Shown one piece after another: positions 52,521 through 61,453 of a stretch of 64,000 nucleotides of DNA. The position numbers and the translations under genes were made by a program. This DNA is from Maritimibacter sp. HL-12 (GTDB lineage Bacteria; Pseudomonadota; Alphaproteobacteria; Rhodobacterales; Rhodobacteraceae): contig NZ_FXBQ01000001.1 of the NCBI RefSeq assembly GCF_900177545.1, forward strand, positions 2,660,122 through 2,724,121. Reading direction: 5' to 3'. Numbering within the stretch: the first letter of the stretch is position 1; every line of letters begins with the position of its first letter. A model generated the notes under the pieces. It did no database searches and was not told where the DNA came from. It was given only the letters and a program-made list of their open reading frames with translations.

Positions 52521-53360
52521 ATGACCCAGGACAGGAACGCCGCCGACATGGCTCAGGACGATGAACACGACATCTACAAGCGTATCGCCGCGGATCTGCC
52601 CTACCTGCGCCGATACGCCCGCGCCCTCACCGGAAACCAGGCAAGCGGTGACCGTTTCGCGACGGCGACGCTGGAGGCGATCCTTGCGGATCCGGACTTC
52701 CTGATCCGCGACATGCGCCCGCGGGTCGCCTTGTTTCGCGCCTTCGACCGGATATGGACATCGACCGGCGCGCATATCGCGGATGCGGGGGGCGATACGC
52801 TGGAGGCGCGGGCGCAGCGGCTGTTGGAGCCGCTGACTCCGCGCTCGCGCGAGGCGTTGCTCCTGCGCACCATCGAGGAGCTGCGCCCGGACGAGATTGC
52901 CGAGGTCATGCAGATCACGGTTGGCGAGGCCGAAGAGCTTGTGGCCACCGCGCTTCGCGAGATGCAAGGCGTTGTGCGCGGCAGCGTGATGATCATCGAG
53001 GATGAGATGCTGATCGCCATGGATATCGAAGCAATCGTGAAGGACATGGGCCACCAGATCACCGGTGTCGCCCGGACCCGCGACCAGGCCGTTGCCCTGG
53101 CCGAAAAGGTCAGGCCCGATCTGATCCTTGCCGATATCCAGCTTGCCGACAATTCTTCGGGGATCGGCGCGATCAACGATATCCTGTCGCAGACCGGCGA
53201 CCTGCCGGTGATCTTCATCACCGCCTTCCCCGAGCGCCTGTTGACCGGAGAACGCCTTGAGCCGGCCTTCCTGATCACCAAACCCTATACCGAGGAACAG
53301 GTTCGATCAGCGGTGAGCCAGGCGATGTTCTTCTCCTCGACCGAGCCGCTCTTCGGGTGA
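52521..53360 (+). CDS. phyR: Response regulator PhyR (anti-anti-sigma factor)
   Basis: 279 residues: an N-terminal sigma-like domain (about 15-135) mimicking EcfG and a C-terminal receiver (about 152-270) with acidic pair IIEDE (159-162), phospho-acceptor Asp205 in LADIQLAD, switch Thr in FITAFPE and Lys in TKPY. When phosphorylated it binds NepR and releases EcfG. It is divergent from nepR-ecfG and followed by a strong terminator. All key residues are intact. Confidence 0.96.
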   Translation: MTQDRNAADMAQDDEHDIYKRIAADLPYLRRYARALTGNQASGDRFATATLEAILADPDFLIRDMRPRVALFRAFDRIWTSTGAHIADAGGDTLEARAQRLLEPLTPRSREALLLRTIEELRPDEIAEVMQITVGEAEELVATALREMQGVVRGSVMIIEDEMLIAMDIEAIVKDMGHQITGVARTRDQAVALAEKVRPDLILADIQLADNSSGIGAINDILSQTGDLPVIFITAFPERLLTGERLEPAFLITKPYTEEQVRSAVSQAMFFSSTEPLFG

Positions 53361-53401
53361 CTGCCGCCCGGCCGGTCGTTCCCGAGTACCACGCCCGCGC
53401 G

Positions 53402-53430
53402 CCCGTCGGCTTTCGTCGGCGGGTTTTTTC
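53402..53430 (+). terminator. Rho-independent terminator after phyR
   Basis: 9-bp stem CCCGTCGGC with GTCGGCGGG around TTTC, followed by six T, about 40 bases after the stop codon. Confidence 0.9.
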
Positions 53431-53460
53431 CGTTTGCGCGGTGGCGATCGGGTCTTGATG

Positions 53461-53487
53461 AAAAAACCCCCGCCACGGGGGCGGGGG
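53461..53487 (-). terminator. Rho-independent terminator of the DUF1328 gene
   Basis: On the minus strand an 8-bp G-C stem (53487-53480 with 53474-53467) closes a 5-base loop and runs into six T (53466-53461). It lies 119 bases after the stop codon of the small membrane protein gene. Confidence 0.85.
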
Positions 53488-53605
53488 AGTGGGGAACAGG
53501 GGCTCGCTGAGAGCCTCGGACAGAAAGCAGCCCTTCGACCGCCTCCGCCCCGTCGGGCGATGCTCCTCAGGGAGGAGGAGCGAGGAGCAGGGCACCCGAT
53601 TCCAT

Positions 53606-53779
53606 TCAACGTGGGGGGTTTCCCCGCATGGCACGCGCAAGCAATGCGATGAGCGCCAGGACGAGGAAGACGACGAACAGGATCTGCGCGATCCCCACCG
53701 ATGCGCTGGCAATGCCTCCGAAGCCGAAGGCCGCCGCGACGAGGGCGATCGCGAAGAAGATTACAGCCCAATATAACAT
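53606..53779 (-). CDS. DUF1328 family small membrane protein
   Basis: 57 residues with two hydrophobic helices, [20 protein letters not shown] and a second segment with [12 protein letters not shown]-like sequence. It matches the DUF1328/YtjA family of short stress-associated membrane proteins. GGAGGT lies immediately upstream of ATG 53779. An EcfG-consensus promoter lies just before it. The longer frame to 54124 is antisense noise. Confidence 0.88.
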   Translation of the reverse strand: MLYWAVIFFAIALVAAAFGFGGIASASVGIAQILFVVFLVLALIALLARAMRGNPPR

Positions 53780-53809
53780 GTTACCTCCATTCAATCGTTT
53801 CACTGGCAC

Positions 53810-53835
53810 AACGCGTTCGGGGTCGGGATGGTTCC
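53810..53835 (-). promoter_or_regulatory. EcfG-dependent promoter of the DUF1328 gene
   Basis: GGAAC (53835-53831), 17-base spacer, CGTT (53813-53810) on the minus strand, 31 bases upstream of the start codon. Exact match to the stress-response consensus. Confidence 0.85.
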
Positions 53836-54014
53836 GAAAAAAGCTGTCCGGGTGGGCGTGGGTTTGCGCCACAAAGGCGGCAAGGCGCGGCTCTGGAGCG
53901 CCGGGGTGTCGCGCCTTCGCCGCGCCGGCGTCAAGGGATGCGGCATGACACGCGCGACGACGGCCGCCGGGCAAAAACGGCGGCCGCAAAATCGCTTTGG
54001 CGCGGGCATCGAGG

Positions 54015-54401
54015 TTATCCTGCCCGGTGCCGACCTCGCCCGGTTGCGCGGGCAGCGCGTCCGGCTTCCATCCCCATCGCGAAGCCCTCGGCCATCCGCA
54101 AGAATGGTGCGCCGGGCTGCGCATCGGCAGAATTGGCTTCCTCTTGCGCGGCAGTGTGCGCGGCCCTCGCGCCAGACTTTCGCTGGCTGAAGGCCATGAG
54201 GCCGAAGGCGAGCGCGATCAACAGCACACCAACGGTCGCGAAGGCGATGACCGCTCCATGATGAAGGGCGACCAGAAGCCAAAGCGCCGCCAGCAGGAAT
54301 CCGATCCCGGCAATGCCGAACAGGACGCCGACGGCGACCAGGGCGACCGCACCTCCGAACTCACGTGCGCGCATTGCGAGGCTTGAGCCGAACCCTGTCA
54401 T
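54015..54401 (-). CDS. Phage holin-like (Phage_holin_3_6) membrane protein
   Basis: 128 residues with two hydrophobic helices (about 18-41 and 45-69), a helical cytoplasmic part and a glycine/arginine-rich end. Proteins of this type, annotated holin-superfamily 3_6, are mostly cellular and occur beside DUF883 proteins, as here, three bases downstream of that gene. No phage genes are near, so a lysis role is unlikely. Probably co-expressed with the DUF883 protein under EcfG. Confidence 0.75.
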   Translation of the reverse strand: MTGFGSSLAMRAREFGGAVALVAVGVLFGIAGIGFLLAALWLLVALHHGAVIAFATVGVLLIALAFGLMAFSQRKSGARAAHTAAQEEANSADAQPGAPFLRMAEGFAMGMEAGRAARATGRGRHRAG

Positions 54402-54404
54402 GGG

Positions 54405-54731
54405 TCACTTCCGGCCGGTCAGGAAACCCAGCAGGAAGCCGAGGCCGATGGCAAGCCCGACGCTTGAGGCCGGCCGTTCGCGCACGGTGTCGGCAGCCTG
54501 ATGGCCGATTTCCTCGGCACGCTCCTGCGCGGCATGGAGTTGTCGTCTGCTCGCTTCGCGCAGCCTCTCCGCTCCGCGCCGGGCGCTATCCATCGTCGTA
54601 TCGGCCTGATCAACGCCCAGATCACCGAGCGTTCGGGCGATGGACGAAATATCGTCCCTCAGGGTCGCGATCTGTTCGGAAAGCTGTTCGATGTCGTCTT
54701 TCCGGGCGCCTGTCGTGGTGTCCTTGGCCAT
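54405..54731 (-). CDS. DUF883 (ElaB/YqjD) family membrane-anchored protein
   Basis: 108 residues. A long amphipathic helix (about 15-80) is followed by a C-terminal membrane anchor (SSVGLAIGLGFLLGFLTG). Family members in E. coli (ElaB, YqjD) bind ribosomes or act in stress and stationary phase. AGGAG precedes ATG 54731, and a perfect EcfG promoter lies upstream. The longer frame to 54902 has no matching features. Confidence 0.85.
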   Translation of the reverse strand: MAKDTTTGARKDDIEQLSEQIATLRDDISSIARTLGDLGVDQADTTMDSARRGAERLREASRRQLHAAQERAEEIGHQAADTVRERPASSVGLAIGLGFLLGFLTGRK

Positions 54732-54762
54732 TGGTTTCTCCTTTCTCAACATTCGTCTACCC

Positions 54763-54788
54763 AACGCATCGGGCCGCCGAAATGTTCC
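54763..54788 (-). promoter_or_regulatory. EcfG-dependent promoter of the DUF883-holin-like operon
   Basis: GGAAC (54788-54784), 17-base spacer and CGTT (54766-54763) on the minus strand, 32 bases before the DUF883 start codon. Exact consensus and spacing. Confidence 0.85.
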
Positions 54789-55019
54789 AGACTGCGCGGA
54801 CAGGGGCCGGCAATGCGCGGCAAACCTCCTCGCAGCACCGGTCATGGAAAACGTCCGGGAGCGGGCGGTTTGCGACGTCGCGACTGCCTGCGAGGCGGGC
54901 ATGGCAGCCGATCAACCCCGGCGAGCGACACCGCCAGGGCCGCCCTCGCGCGCTGGGTCACCCGCCTCGCGGATACCCTTTCGGAGGATCGCCGCCGACG
55001 GTCCGGTCAGGACAGGTGA

Positions 55020-56213
55020 TCAATACCGAGCGCGCAGGCCACGGGATGCACCCGCGGCACCTTCGGGGCTTGTGTCGGCCGCCAGGTCGGACCCGAGGGC
55101 TGCGAGCACCGGGGCATCAACGTGCAGCGGGGCCCGCATCAGGAAGACGTTGTAGAGCGGCTTCCAGCGCGACATCGTGAAGCGAACCTCGGTGTCGAGC
55201 GCATCCCCCGGCACGATATAGGGGGCGTAAAGTCCCGGGAAATCGCGCGCATCGGCCACCGTCTGGGCCGCGCTCCATGGCCCGGCAAGCGCGGGCGCGC
55301 TGCGCAGCACGATCGCGTCCCGGGTCTCGTCGAGATACATCATCAGCCAGCGGCCATGCGCCGCGCTCCAGGCCACCGAAAGCTCGCCGGCCGGGGCCGA
55401 CACGACAGGCGTGGCGGCGCGGTGATCGGAGACCCAGCCGCTGCCATCCCAGTAGCGATAGGCGGCCGGATCGAACAGCGCGTCGCGCGCAACACGACGC
55501 AGCCGCACCGCGCCGAAGCGGCCTTCGGGGATGCCGAAACTGTAGATCATCTCGCCCTGATCGACGAAGGCCACCTGCTCGAAACCGGAGCCGTTCGGCC
55601 AGGTGGCGGTCGGCGAGCGGTGCCAGCTCTGCCCGTCGTCGTCGGAATAGGCGAGGCCGGAGTTTCTGACCAGCCAGCGCCCGTCCGAGGTCCACATCCG
55701 GACCGCCATGTAATGCAGCACCATCCGTGCGCCGAGCGAAATGCCGTTGGTGGGAATCACGGTCCACTCGATCCCCGGCAGCTTTGCCGACTCGATGAGT
55801 TCGATGGCGCTGCCGTCTGGCCCCGCGATCATCTCCGTGAAGTCGAAAGACCCCTGCGGGTTGGCGATCCGCGCCATCGTGCTGCTGCGCCATGCGCCGC
55901 CATCGGGCCCGTAGGTGTCGCCGAACACCATGTAGAGCGCGCCCTTGTGGCGGATCATGTGGCCGAGGTCGGTGCCATGGACGTTCCAGCGGTCGGTCGC
56001 GTTCGCCGACGCCGCGCCGGTCAGTTGCCGCACCACCTCGGCCGGGCCAACGCGGAGGGTGCCCACGCTGTCCGGCCCCGAAAACACTGCAAGCTCCACG
56101 GCGACGGCTCCGTCGTCGGCATCTGGCCAATGCGACCATGCCAATGTCTGAATCAGGACCGCAGACAGTCCAAGGGCGACGCATATTCCGATGGCAGCGA
56201 GACGAAGGCTCAC
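55020..56213 (-). CDS. DUF4185 family exported protein (beta-propeller-like)
   Basis: 397 residues with an N-terminal membrane anchor or signal sequence (LAAIGICVALGLSAVLIQTLA). The body has repeated W/Y-rich strands (GLAYSDDDGQSWHRSPTATW, YRYWDGSGWVSDH) similar to sialidase-like or arabinofuranosidase-like propellers, and is best matched to DUF4185. It may act on extracellular glycans. It is the first gene at the left edge of the surface-glycan cluster and is transcribed in the same direction as its neighbours. Confidence 0.75.
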   Translation of the reverse strand: MSLRLAAIGICVALGLSAVLIQTLAWSHWPDADDGAVAVELAVFSGPDSVGTLRVGPAEVVRQLTGAASANATDRWNVHGTDLGHMIRHKGALYMVFGDTYGPDGGAWRSSTMARIANPQGSFDFTEMIAGPDGSAIELIESAKLPGIEWTVIPTNGISLGARMVLHYMAVRMWTSDGRWLVRNSGLAYSDDDGQSWHRSPTATWPNGSGFEQVAFVDQGEMIYSFGIPEGRFGAVRLRRVARDALFDPAAYRYWDGSGWVSDHRAATPVVSAPAGELSVAWSAAHGRWLMMYLDETRDAIVLRSAPALAGPWSAAQTVADARDFPGLYAPYIVPGDALDTEVRFTMSRWKPLYNVFLMRAPLHVDAPVLAALGSDLAADTSPEGAAGASRGLRARY

Positions 56214-56391
56214 GCGCGGGCTCCCATGTCAGGAAGGGGGTCTGCCGCAAGCTCCGCTTGGCTGGCAGGCCGGTGTCTATGCGGGCCTTATACGCGAAAA
56301 TTCGCCGAAATTGCGAGCGAAAAAACGAGGTGTTGCGTTCACGATTTCGTAGCGGTTGCGCCGTGGCGGCGGGAACGCGGTGCCGGGGAGG

Positions 56392-58023
56392 CTAATTGTC
56401 GAGGTCGGGTTCCGGTTCCGTGTCGGTGCCGACATCGCGCCTGCACAGAAAAGCATAGGCGGGCCAAGGCGTTCCTTCCGGCTGGTCGAGCGCCCAGGAC
56501 CGGCACGCGAGATCGGGATGGCGATGCTCGATCCAGCGCAGGAGTTGCTCGCCATCGGTCGGCACGACGATGCCCCCGACATTGTCTTGCTCGACGGCAG
56601 TTTCCTCGGCGCGCCAGGGCACGCGGTAACGGGCCTGCGGGGTTTCGCCGCGCAGTTCGTGGTACAGCGTTGCCATCCTGAGATTGTAGGTCATCGACAC
56701 GAGGGGGTTTTCGATCGGAGCCTGGGCCACCAGGGCCTCCAGCGTTTCCGGGAGGTCGGAGAAGACCGGCTGGCGCGCGGTCAGGCCGTCCGCCATGATC
56801 GCGGCTCGCCAGACAGCGAGCGCGATCAGCAGAACCGCCGCCGCCCGTTGCAACATCCGCCAGCGCCCGGACCACCAGCCGAGCCCCGCCACGGCCGCGA
56901 CCAGCAGGGGCCCGAGCACCGGCAGGTGGAAAGCCTGGATATCGTAGGCACCGTACCAGATCACGAAGGGAACGAAGGACAGCGCCACCGCGAAGACGGT
57001 CGCCACGCCGATCCAGCCAGCGTCGCGGCGCCGCCAGCCTGCCGCGAAGAGAACCAGGCCCGCAACGATGAGCGGTGCCGAGATCCACGGATGCGCCGAG
57101 CGCAGCGTGACCAGCAAGGTCTCGGAACTGTAGGTCGACCGTAGCCCGGACCCGTAGAGGCTGCTGAAATAGGTGCCGGAGATATACTGGATCAACTCCG
57201 TCACGGTCGGCGGCAGCGGCAGGTATTCCGAATAGGCGGTGTCGGGATGGTGGGTCATGTAGGCGAGATAGAGATACTGGCTGGCACCGAGCACGGCAAA
57301 GAGCAGCACCGTTGCCGCGATCCACGGGCGCAACAGACGCCGCCAGTGCATCGCCGTCACCAGCAGGAACAGCGGCAGCAACATGATCATCATCAGGTGG
57401 TTGCCGAAGGACAACGCGTAGACCGCACAGGCGGCGAGGAAGTAGCCCTCGCGCCGGGTCTCCAGGAACAGTATCAAAAGGAAGGTCACCGACAGCGCGA
57501 AGGCCAGCGCGAGGGGGTAGACCTCGGCCTCGGTCGACTGCACCGCCATCAGGCCGGCGCTGCCCAGCAGGAGCGACCCCGCGATGCCGAACAGCAGGCT
57601 GCGCGACACCCGCGCGACGATCAGGAAGGCCATCGTGTTGGCGACCGCACCGGGGATCGCCGCCATCGCGAAGGTCATCGCGCGCCACGGCTCTACCGGC
57701 AGATCGAGCGCGCGCAGCACCGCGCCAAGAAACAGCACGAGCGGGTAACCGGGCCCGTGGACGAGGATCTGGCTATGCCCGAGTGTCTGGAACTTGGCCG
57801 TGTCGCCGGCATTCATCACGCCACCAAGCCCGGGAAACAGGCACCAGTAGTAATACACCGCCCAGAACGCGAAAAGCCCGAGGGCGAGGTACAGGCGCAG
57901 CAATCCCGACCGCGCCCCGGCGGCCTGCAGGCTTGGCAGGCGGCGCGGCATCTTGCCCGACATCGTCATGCCGCGCGCCTTGGGGCGACCCGCCCGGCGT
58001 GCCCCTGGCCCGCGTCTTGCCAT
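56392..58023 (-). CDS. DUF2723 membrane protein, glycosyltransferase-like
   Basis: 543 residues with about eleven hydrophobic helices and an early periplasmic loop with NAGDTAKFQTLGHSQILVHGPGYPL, the acidic-residue arrangement of DUF2723/GT-C-type glycosyltransferases related to protein O-mannosyltransferases. It would transfer sugars from a lipid carrier to a surface acceptor. Start 58023 is retained; ATG 57969 is an alternative without a better ribosome-binding site. Downstream of the AsmA-like gene by 16 bases. Confidence 0.8.
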   Translation of the reverse strand: MARRGPGARRAGRPKARGMTMSGKMPRRLPSLQAAGARSGLLRLYLALGLFAFWAVYYYWCLFPGLGGVMNAGDTAKFQTLGHSQILVHGPGYPLVLFLGAVLRALDLPVEPWRAMTFAMAAIPGAVANTMAFLIVARVSRSLLFGIAGSLLLGSAGLMAVQSTEAEVYPLALAFALSVTFLLILFLETRREGYFLAACAVYALSFGNHLMMIMLLPLFLLVTAMHWRRLLRPWIAATVLLFAVLGASQYLYLAYMTHHPDTAYSEYLPLPPTVTELIQYISGTYFSSLYGSGLRSTYSSETLLVTLRSAHPWISAPLIVAGLVLFAAGWRRRDAGWIGVATVFAVALSFVPFVIWYGAYDIQAFHLPVLGPLLVAAVAGLGWWSGRWRMLQRAAAVLLIALAVWRAAIMADGLTARQPVFSDLPETLEALVAQAPIENPLVSMTYNLRMATLYHELRGETPQARYRVPWRAEETAVEQDNVGGIVVPTDGEQLLRWIEHRHPDLACRSWALDQPEGTPWPAYAFLCRRDVGTDTEPEPDLDN

Positions 58024-58039
58024 CGTACCGGTGCCGGTC

Positions 58040-59911
58040 TCATTCGATGCCCCCGTCGGCGGCGGCCTCCGATGTCAGGTCGTCACCGCTGCGCGGCACG
58101 CCGGCCGCCACGACAGGTGCCGCGAGTGTGCCGCCCAATCCGAACGGCAGGTCGACGATCGGGGAGGGGGCACTGTCATCGATGAGGTCGCCGTGGAGCC
58201 TTGCCTGCCCGTCCGCGCGCATCGCGCCGACCCCAAGGTCCGCCTCGCCGCGCATCTCGATATCGTAGCGCTCGCCGCGGATGACGAACCGCGAGATACG
58301 CGCGATGCCGGCCACGAAGTCGATCCGCCCCTCGGCGGTGTCGAACTGGGTGCGACCGGCGGAGGGGATCAACGGTCCGTCCCGTTCGGTCATGAATTCG
58401 CGTCCGTCCGCCAGCCCCTCCAGCGTCAGGATAAGGTCGGACCCCGTGATGCTGCCGTCGCGCGCTTCGGCGTCGATTGCGCCGTCAAGTGCCATGACCA
58501 TTTCGCCCAAGGTTCCGCCTTGCGTCGAGAGGTCGATCTGCGCATCGAGCGTGCCTTCGGGCAGTTGCGGCGGACTGACGAGCGGGGGCGGCGCGAGCAG
58601 CAGAACGCTGCGCCCGGTCGCGCCCATGTCGATGCCTTCCAGCCGGCCATTGACCGCGACCTGCGGCGCGCCTTGCGTCGTCGGGGCACCGAGCGCAATC
58701 TCGCCCCGGAGCCGTCCGAGGTCGCCGGCCGCCGCGAACTCGAGCCGGGCGCGGCCGTCCGCGGCCCGAAGCAGGATCCGCCGGGCCTCGACATTCTGTC
58801 CGGCGAGCCTGCTGTCGCGGAGCCGTGCGGCCAGCGCGACGTCGAGCGGCGCGAGCCAGTCCAGCTTCACCGGAACGTCGCGCCACGCGCCCGCCGCGAT
58901 CGCGGTTGCCCCGTCGTGCCAAGCCGCTGCCGCGCCGCGGGCGACGCTGTCGAGCGCATCGAACGGCGGTTCCTCCCCGGCGACCGCGACGGTCAGGTCA
59001 CCCTCGGCGAGCAAAGCGCCGAACGACACGCTCGCATCGGCGATCCCGAACCTGCGAGGCGTCGCCGAGACCCGTCCCTCGATCGCGACCGGGCCGATGC
59101 CGGAAAACCCGACCGCCGCCGCGATCCGGCGCAGCTGCGACACCACCCGGTTCTCTTGCGCGGCCTTCGGCACGTCGGGCCGGGTCTTTGGCGGCGGCGT
59201 GCCGACATCATCCGCACTCGCGGCACCCTGCAGGACCAGCCGCGCCGGGCTGCCGCGATCCGTGAGCGCGGCCGCCGGGTCGTCGAGCCGGCCTTGCAGG
59301 TGCAGCCGTCCCGTACCGGCGGGAATTGCACCGGTCAGCAGCACACCTGTCGTGTCGGGCTCGGCGGCAAGGCGCAGATCCACCCCATCGAAGCCGACCC
59401 GTCGCCCGGTCGGCCCTTCGTAGAGGAAGCGCGCATTGGTGACGATCACCTCGCCCTCGGGTCCGGGACCGGCCGGGTTTTCCGCCGGCAGGTCGCGCAG
59501 GGCGGAGATCATGGATTCGTCGGGGTCCACGACGCGAAACTGCGGCGATTGCAGCGTCAGAGTCTCGATTTCCACCTTGCCGCGCAGCAGCGCAAGCGCC
59601 CTGACCCTGGCCTCGATCGAGGCCACGGACACCTGCCATTCCGCGCCGCGAAGGCTGCCGGTGAATTCCGCGTCCTCGATGGTGATCACCCGCCCCAGGC
59701 CAGAGATCACGGTGGCGTCCTCGGTCAGCCTAACCGCGCCGCCGCTCCATGCCGCGATCTGGGCCGTGACAGCCTTGTGCAACCTGTCGTCCGCCACGTG
59801 GCTGGGCAGAGCCAGGATGACCGCCGCCGCACCAACCGCGACGACGAGGACAGAAGCCGCCACGATCAGGACGTATCGCCATGGCGGACCTTTGTAGCTG
59901 ATCCAAGTCAC
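58040..59911 (-). CDS. AsmA-like large periplasmic protein
   Basis: 623 residues. A membrane anchor (about 13-36) and a conserved start (LHKAVTAQIAAWSGGAVRLTEDATVISGLGRVITIEDAEF) identify the AsmA family. The long beta-rich chain that follows is typical of the repeating-beta-groove lipid-transfer proteins such as AsmA and TamB. It may carry lipids or lipid-linked sugars between the membranes. In this cluster it could help export the product made by its neighbours; that is inference. Confidence 0.8.
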   Translation of the reverse strand: MTWISYKGPPWRYVLIVAASVLVVAVGAAAVILALPSHVADDRLHKAVTAQIAAWSGGAVRLTEDATVISGLGRVITIEDAEFTGSLRGAEWQVSVASIEARVRALALLRGKVEIETLTLQSPQFRVVDPDESMISALRDLPAENPAGPGPEGEVIVTNARFLYEGPTGRRVGFDGVDLRLAAEPDTTGVLLTGAIPAGTGRLHLQGRLDDPAAALTDRGSPARLVLQGAASADDVGTPPPKTRPDVPKAAQENRVVSQLRRIAAAVGFSGIGPVAIEGRVSATPRRFGIADASVSFGALLAEGDLTVAVAGEEPPFDALDSVARGAAAAWHDGATAIAAGAWRDVPVKLDWLAPLDVALAARLRDSRLAGQNVEARRILLRAADGRARLEFAAAGDLGRLRGEIALGAPTTQGAPQVAVNGRLEGIDMGATGRSVLLLAPPPLVSPPQLPEGTLDAQIDLSTQGGTLGEMVMALDGAIDAEARDGSITGSDLILTLEGLADGREFMTERDGPLIPSAGRTQFDTAEGRIDFVAGIARISRFVIRGERYDIEMRGEADLGVGAMRADGQARLHGDLIDDSAPSPIVDLPFGLGGTLAAPVVAAGVPRSGDDLTSEAAADGGIE

Positions 59912-60148
59912 CGCTCCGTCACCTTCTTTTGCTTGGACCGAACGTGGCGTGCGGAAGGCGTCTCCCTTCGCGGCATCCGCCGCACGGCAAGGCCCCCTCG
60001 GCTTGCTGCGGCACGCGGCGTCTCACGCCCCGCCGGCTGACGATTTATCGGGTCTCGCGGCCACGCACAAGTGCAGGGCCGCCGCGGGCGGCTCCGTCGG
60101 CCATTTTGCGCGCTGCGGGTTTGGCGCGCGACGGCTTGGTTGGCGACC

Positions 60149-61453
60149 TCAACCGGCATCGCTGCCCGAGGGTCCGGCATCCCGGGACGGGCAGCTCGGC
60201 TGACCGGCGCGGAAATAAGTTTCGGGCAGATGACGAGCCTCGGTGACGATCCGGTTGCGCGTCGCGTCCCACGGCAGGTGTCGCTCCCAGACAAGGTGAC
60301 CCTCGGGATCGACTTCCAGCACGCGCCCCCGCTCCGCCTCCGTCAGCAGCAGGTTGCCGCCTGGCAGAACCTGGTGCTTGCCGCGCCGCCAAGAGAAGAA
60401 GGGAAGGTCTTTGCCGCCGTCGAAGACCACCGAGAGGCTGTCATCGGCGGGGTCGATCCGCCGGATCATAGAACGCCCCGTCCCGGTTGCGTTGTCGAAG
60501 ACGGTGATCGTTCCGTCGGGCTGAAAGTCCGGGTCGTGTTGCCTGATCCAGGGGCCATGGTGCCACCATTTCAGACGGGCATTCGCGGGATCGACCACCG
60601 CGACCAGGTTGATCTCGCGCAGGCTGAAAAGGATGTCGCCGGCTGCAAACATCGGGAAGGCGTCGGCCATACCTGCCCGCAGCGTTTCGGCGTCGTTCGG
60701 GTGGAACGGGTCGTCAAGGTAGCGAATGCTGTCGCCGGATACCTCCAGCCGTTCGGTGCGCAACTGGAGATACGCGCTTTGCGCGCCGCGGTCGGCCGGA
60801 ACGAGATCGCGCGGCACGTCGAGCACCAGCAGTTCTTCGCCGGTGGCCGCGTCGAGACGCACGATCGCTTCGTCACGCCACGTGACGATCGCGCCGTCGT
60901 CGTCACGCGTGATCGAGTGATGATAATTGCCGTTGACCGTCCAGACCGGCGCGCCGCAGGCGTCGATCCGCGCGATCGCGTTGCCATGGTCGAAAGCGAC
61001 CGCGATCGAGCCATCCTCGAACACCTCCAGCCCGTGCAGCAGGACGTTGCGCGGGTTCATCTCGCGATCGAGCAGGTCGTAGTGGATCGGCCATTCGTGC
61101 ACCTGATGTCCATCGCGGTCGAACATCCGGACGACATGCAGGGTCTCGGAAAAGTTGCCCAGCGACCCGGAGATCAGCACGTGACCCGGCGTCGGCACAG
61201 CGTCCGGCGTGCGCCGGTATCCCCGGTCGGGGTCCGGATCGGGGCCAGCCGAGACGAGATGCCGTGTCGGGACGAGGCCTAGGTCGTTGCGCCAGTGTTC
61301 GGCGAGGTCCAGAACGGTCTCGTGCGCCAGGGCGATCTGTCGGGCCGGGAACCAGCCCCGCAGCGCCGCAAGCGCGCCGTAGGCAACGCAGAGCACCGCG
61401 ATCGAAAGGACGAATGCCCCGGCGGCCAGGCGGTCGGCGCGCGGGGAACTCAT
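60149..61453 (-). CDS. Arylsulfotransferase (ASST)-like protein
   Basis: 434 residues with an N-terminal membrane anchor (about 9-33) and a beta-propeller body: GLEVFEDGSIAVAF, GNYHHSITRDDDGAIVTW, NLLLTEAERGRVLEVDPEG. This pattern matches the ASST/arylsulfotransferase_2 group. ASST enzymes transfer sulfate between phenolic compounds without PAPS via a histidine, but many members of this group have other or unknown roles. ATG 61453 overlaps the sulfotransferase stop (ATGA), so the two are coupled. The upstream extension to 61666 lies within the sulfotransferase gene. Confidence 0.75.
   Translation of the reverse strand: MSSPRADRLAAGAFVLSIAVLCVAYGALAALRGWFPARQIALAHETVLDLAEHWRNDLGLVPTRHLVSAGPDPDPDRGYRRTPDAVPTPGHVLISGSLGNFSETLHVVRMFDRDGHQVHEWPIHYDLLDREMNPRNVLLHGLEVFEDGSIAVAFDHGNAIARIDACGAPVWTVNGNYHHSITRDDDGAIVTWRDEAIVRLDAATGEELLVLDVPRDLVPADRGAQSAYLQLRTERLEVSGDSIRYLDDPFHPNDAETLRAGMADAFPMFAAGDILFSLREINLVAVVDPANARLKWWHHGPWIRQHDPDFQPDGTITVFDNATGTGRSMIRRIDPADDSLSVVFDGGKDLPFFSWRRGKHQVLPGGNLLLTEAERGRVLEVDPEGHLVWERHLPWDATRNRIVTEARHLPETYFRAGQPSCPSRDAGPSGSDAG

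Noticed and set aside
54015-54401. Prophage lysis gene (holin)
   Set aside because: The match is to a holin-like superfamily, but no phage genes surround it and it is beside a DUF883 stress gene under EcfG.
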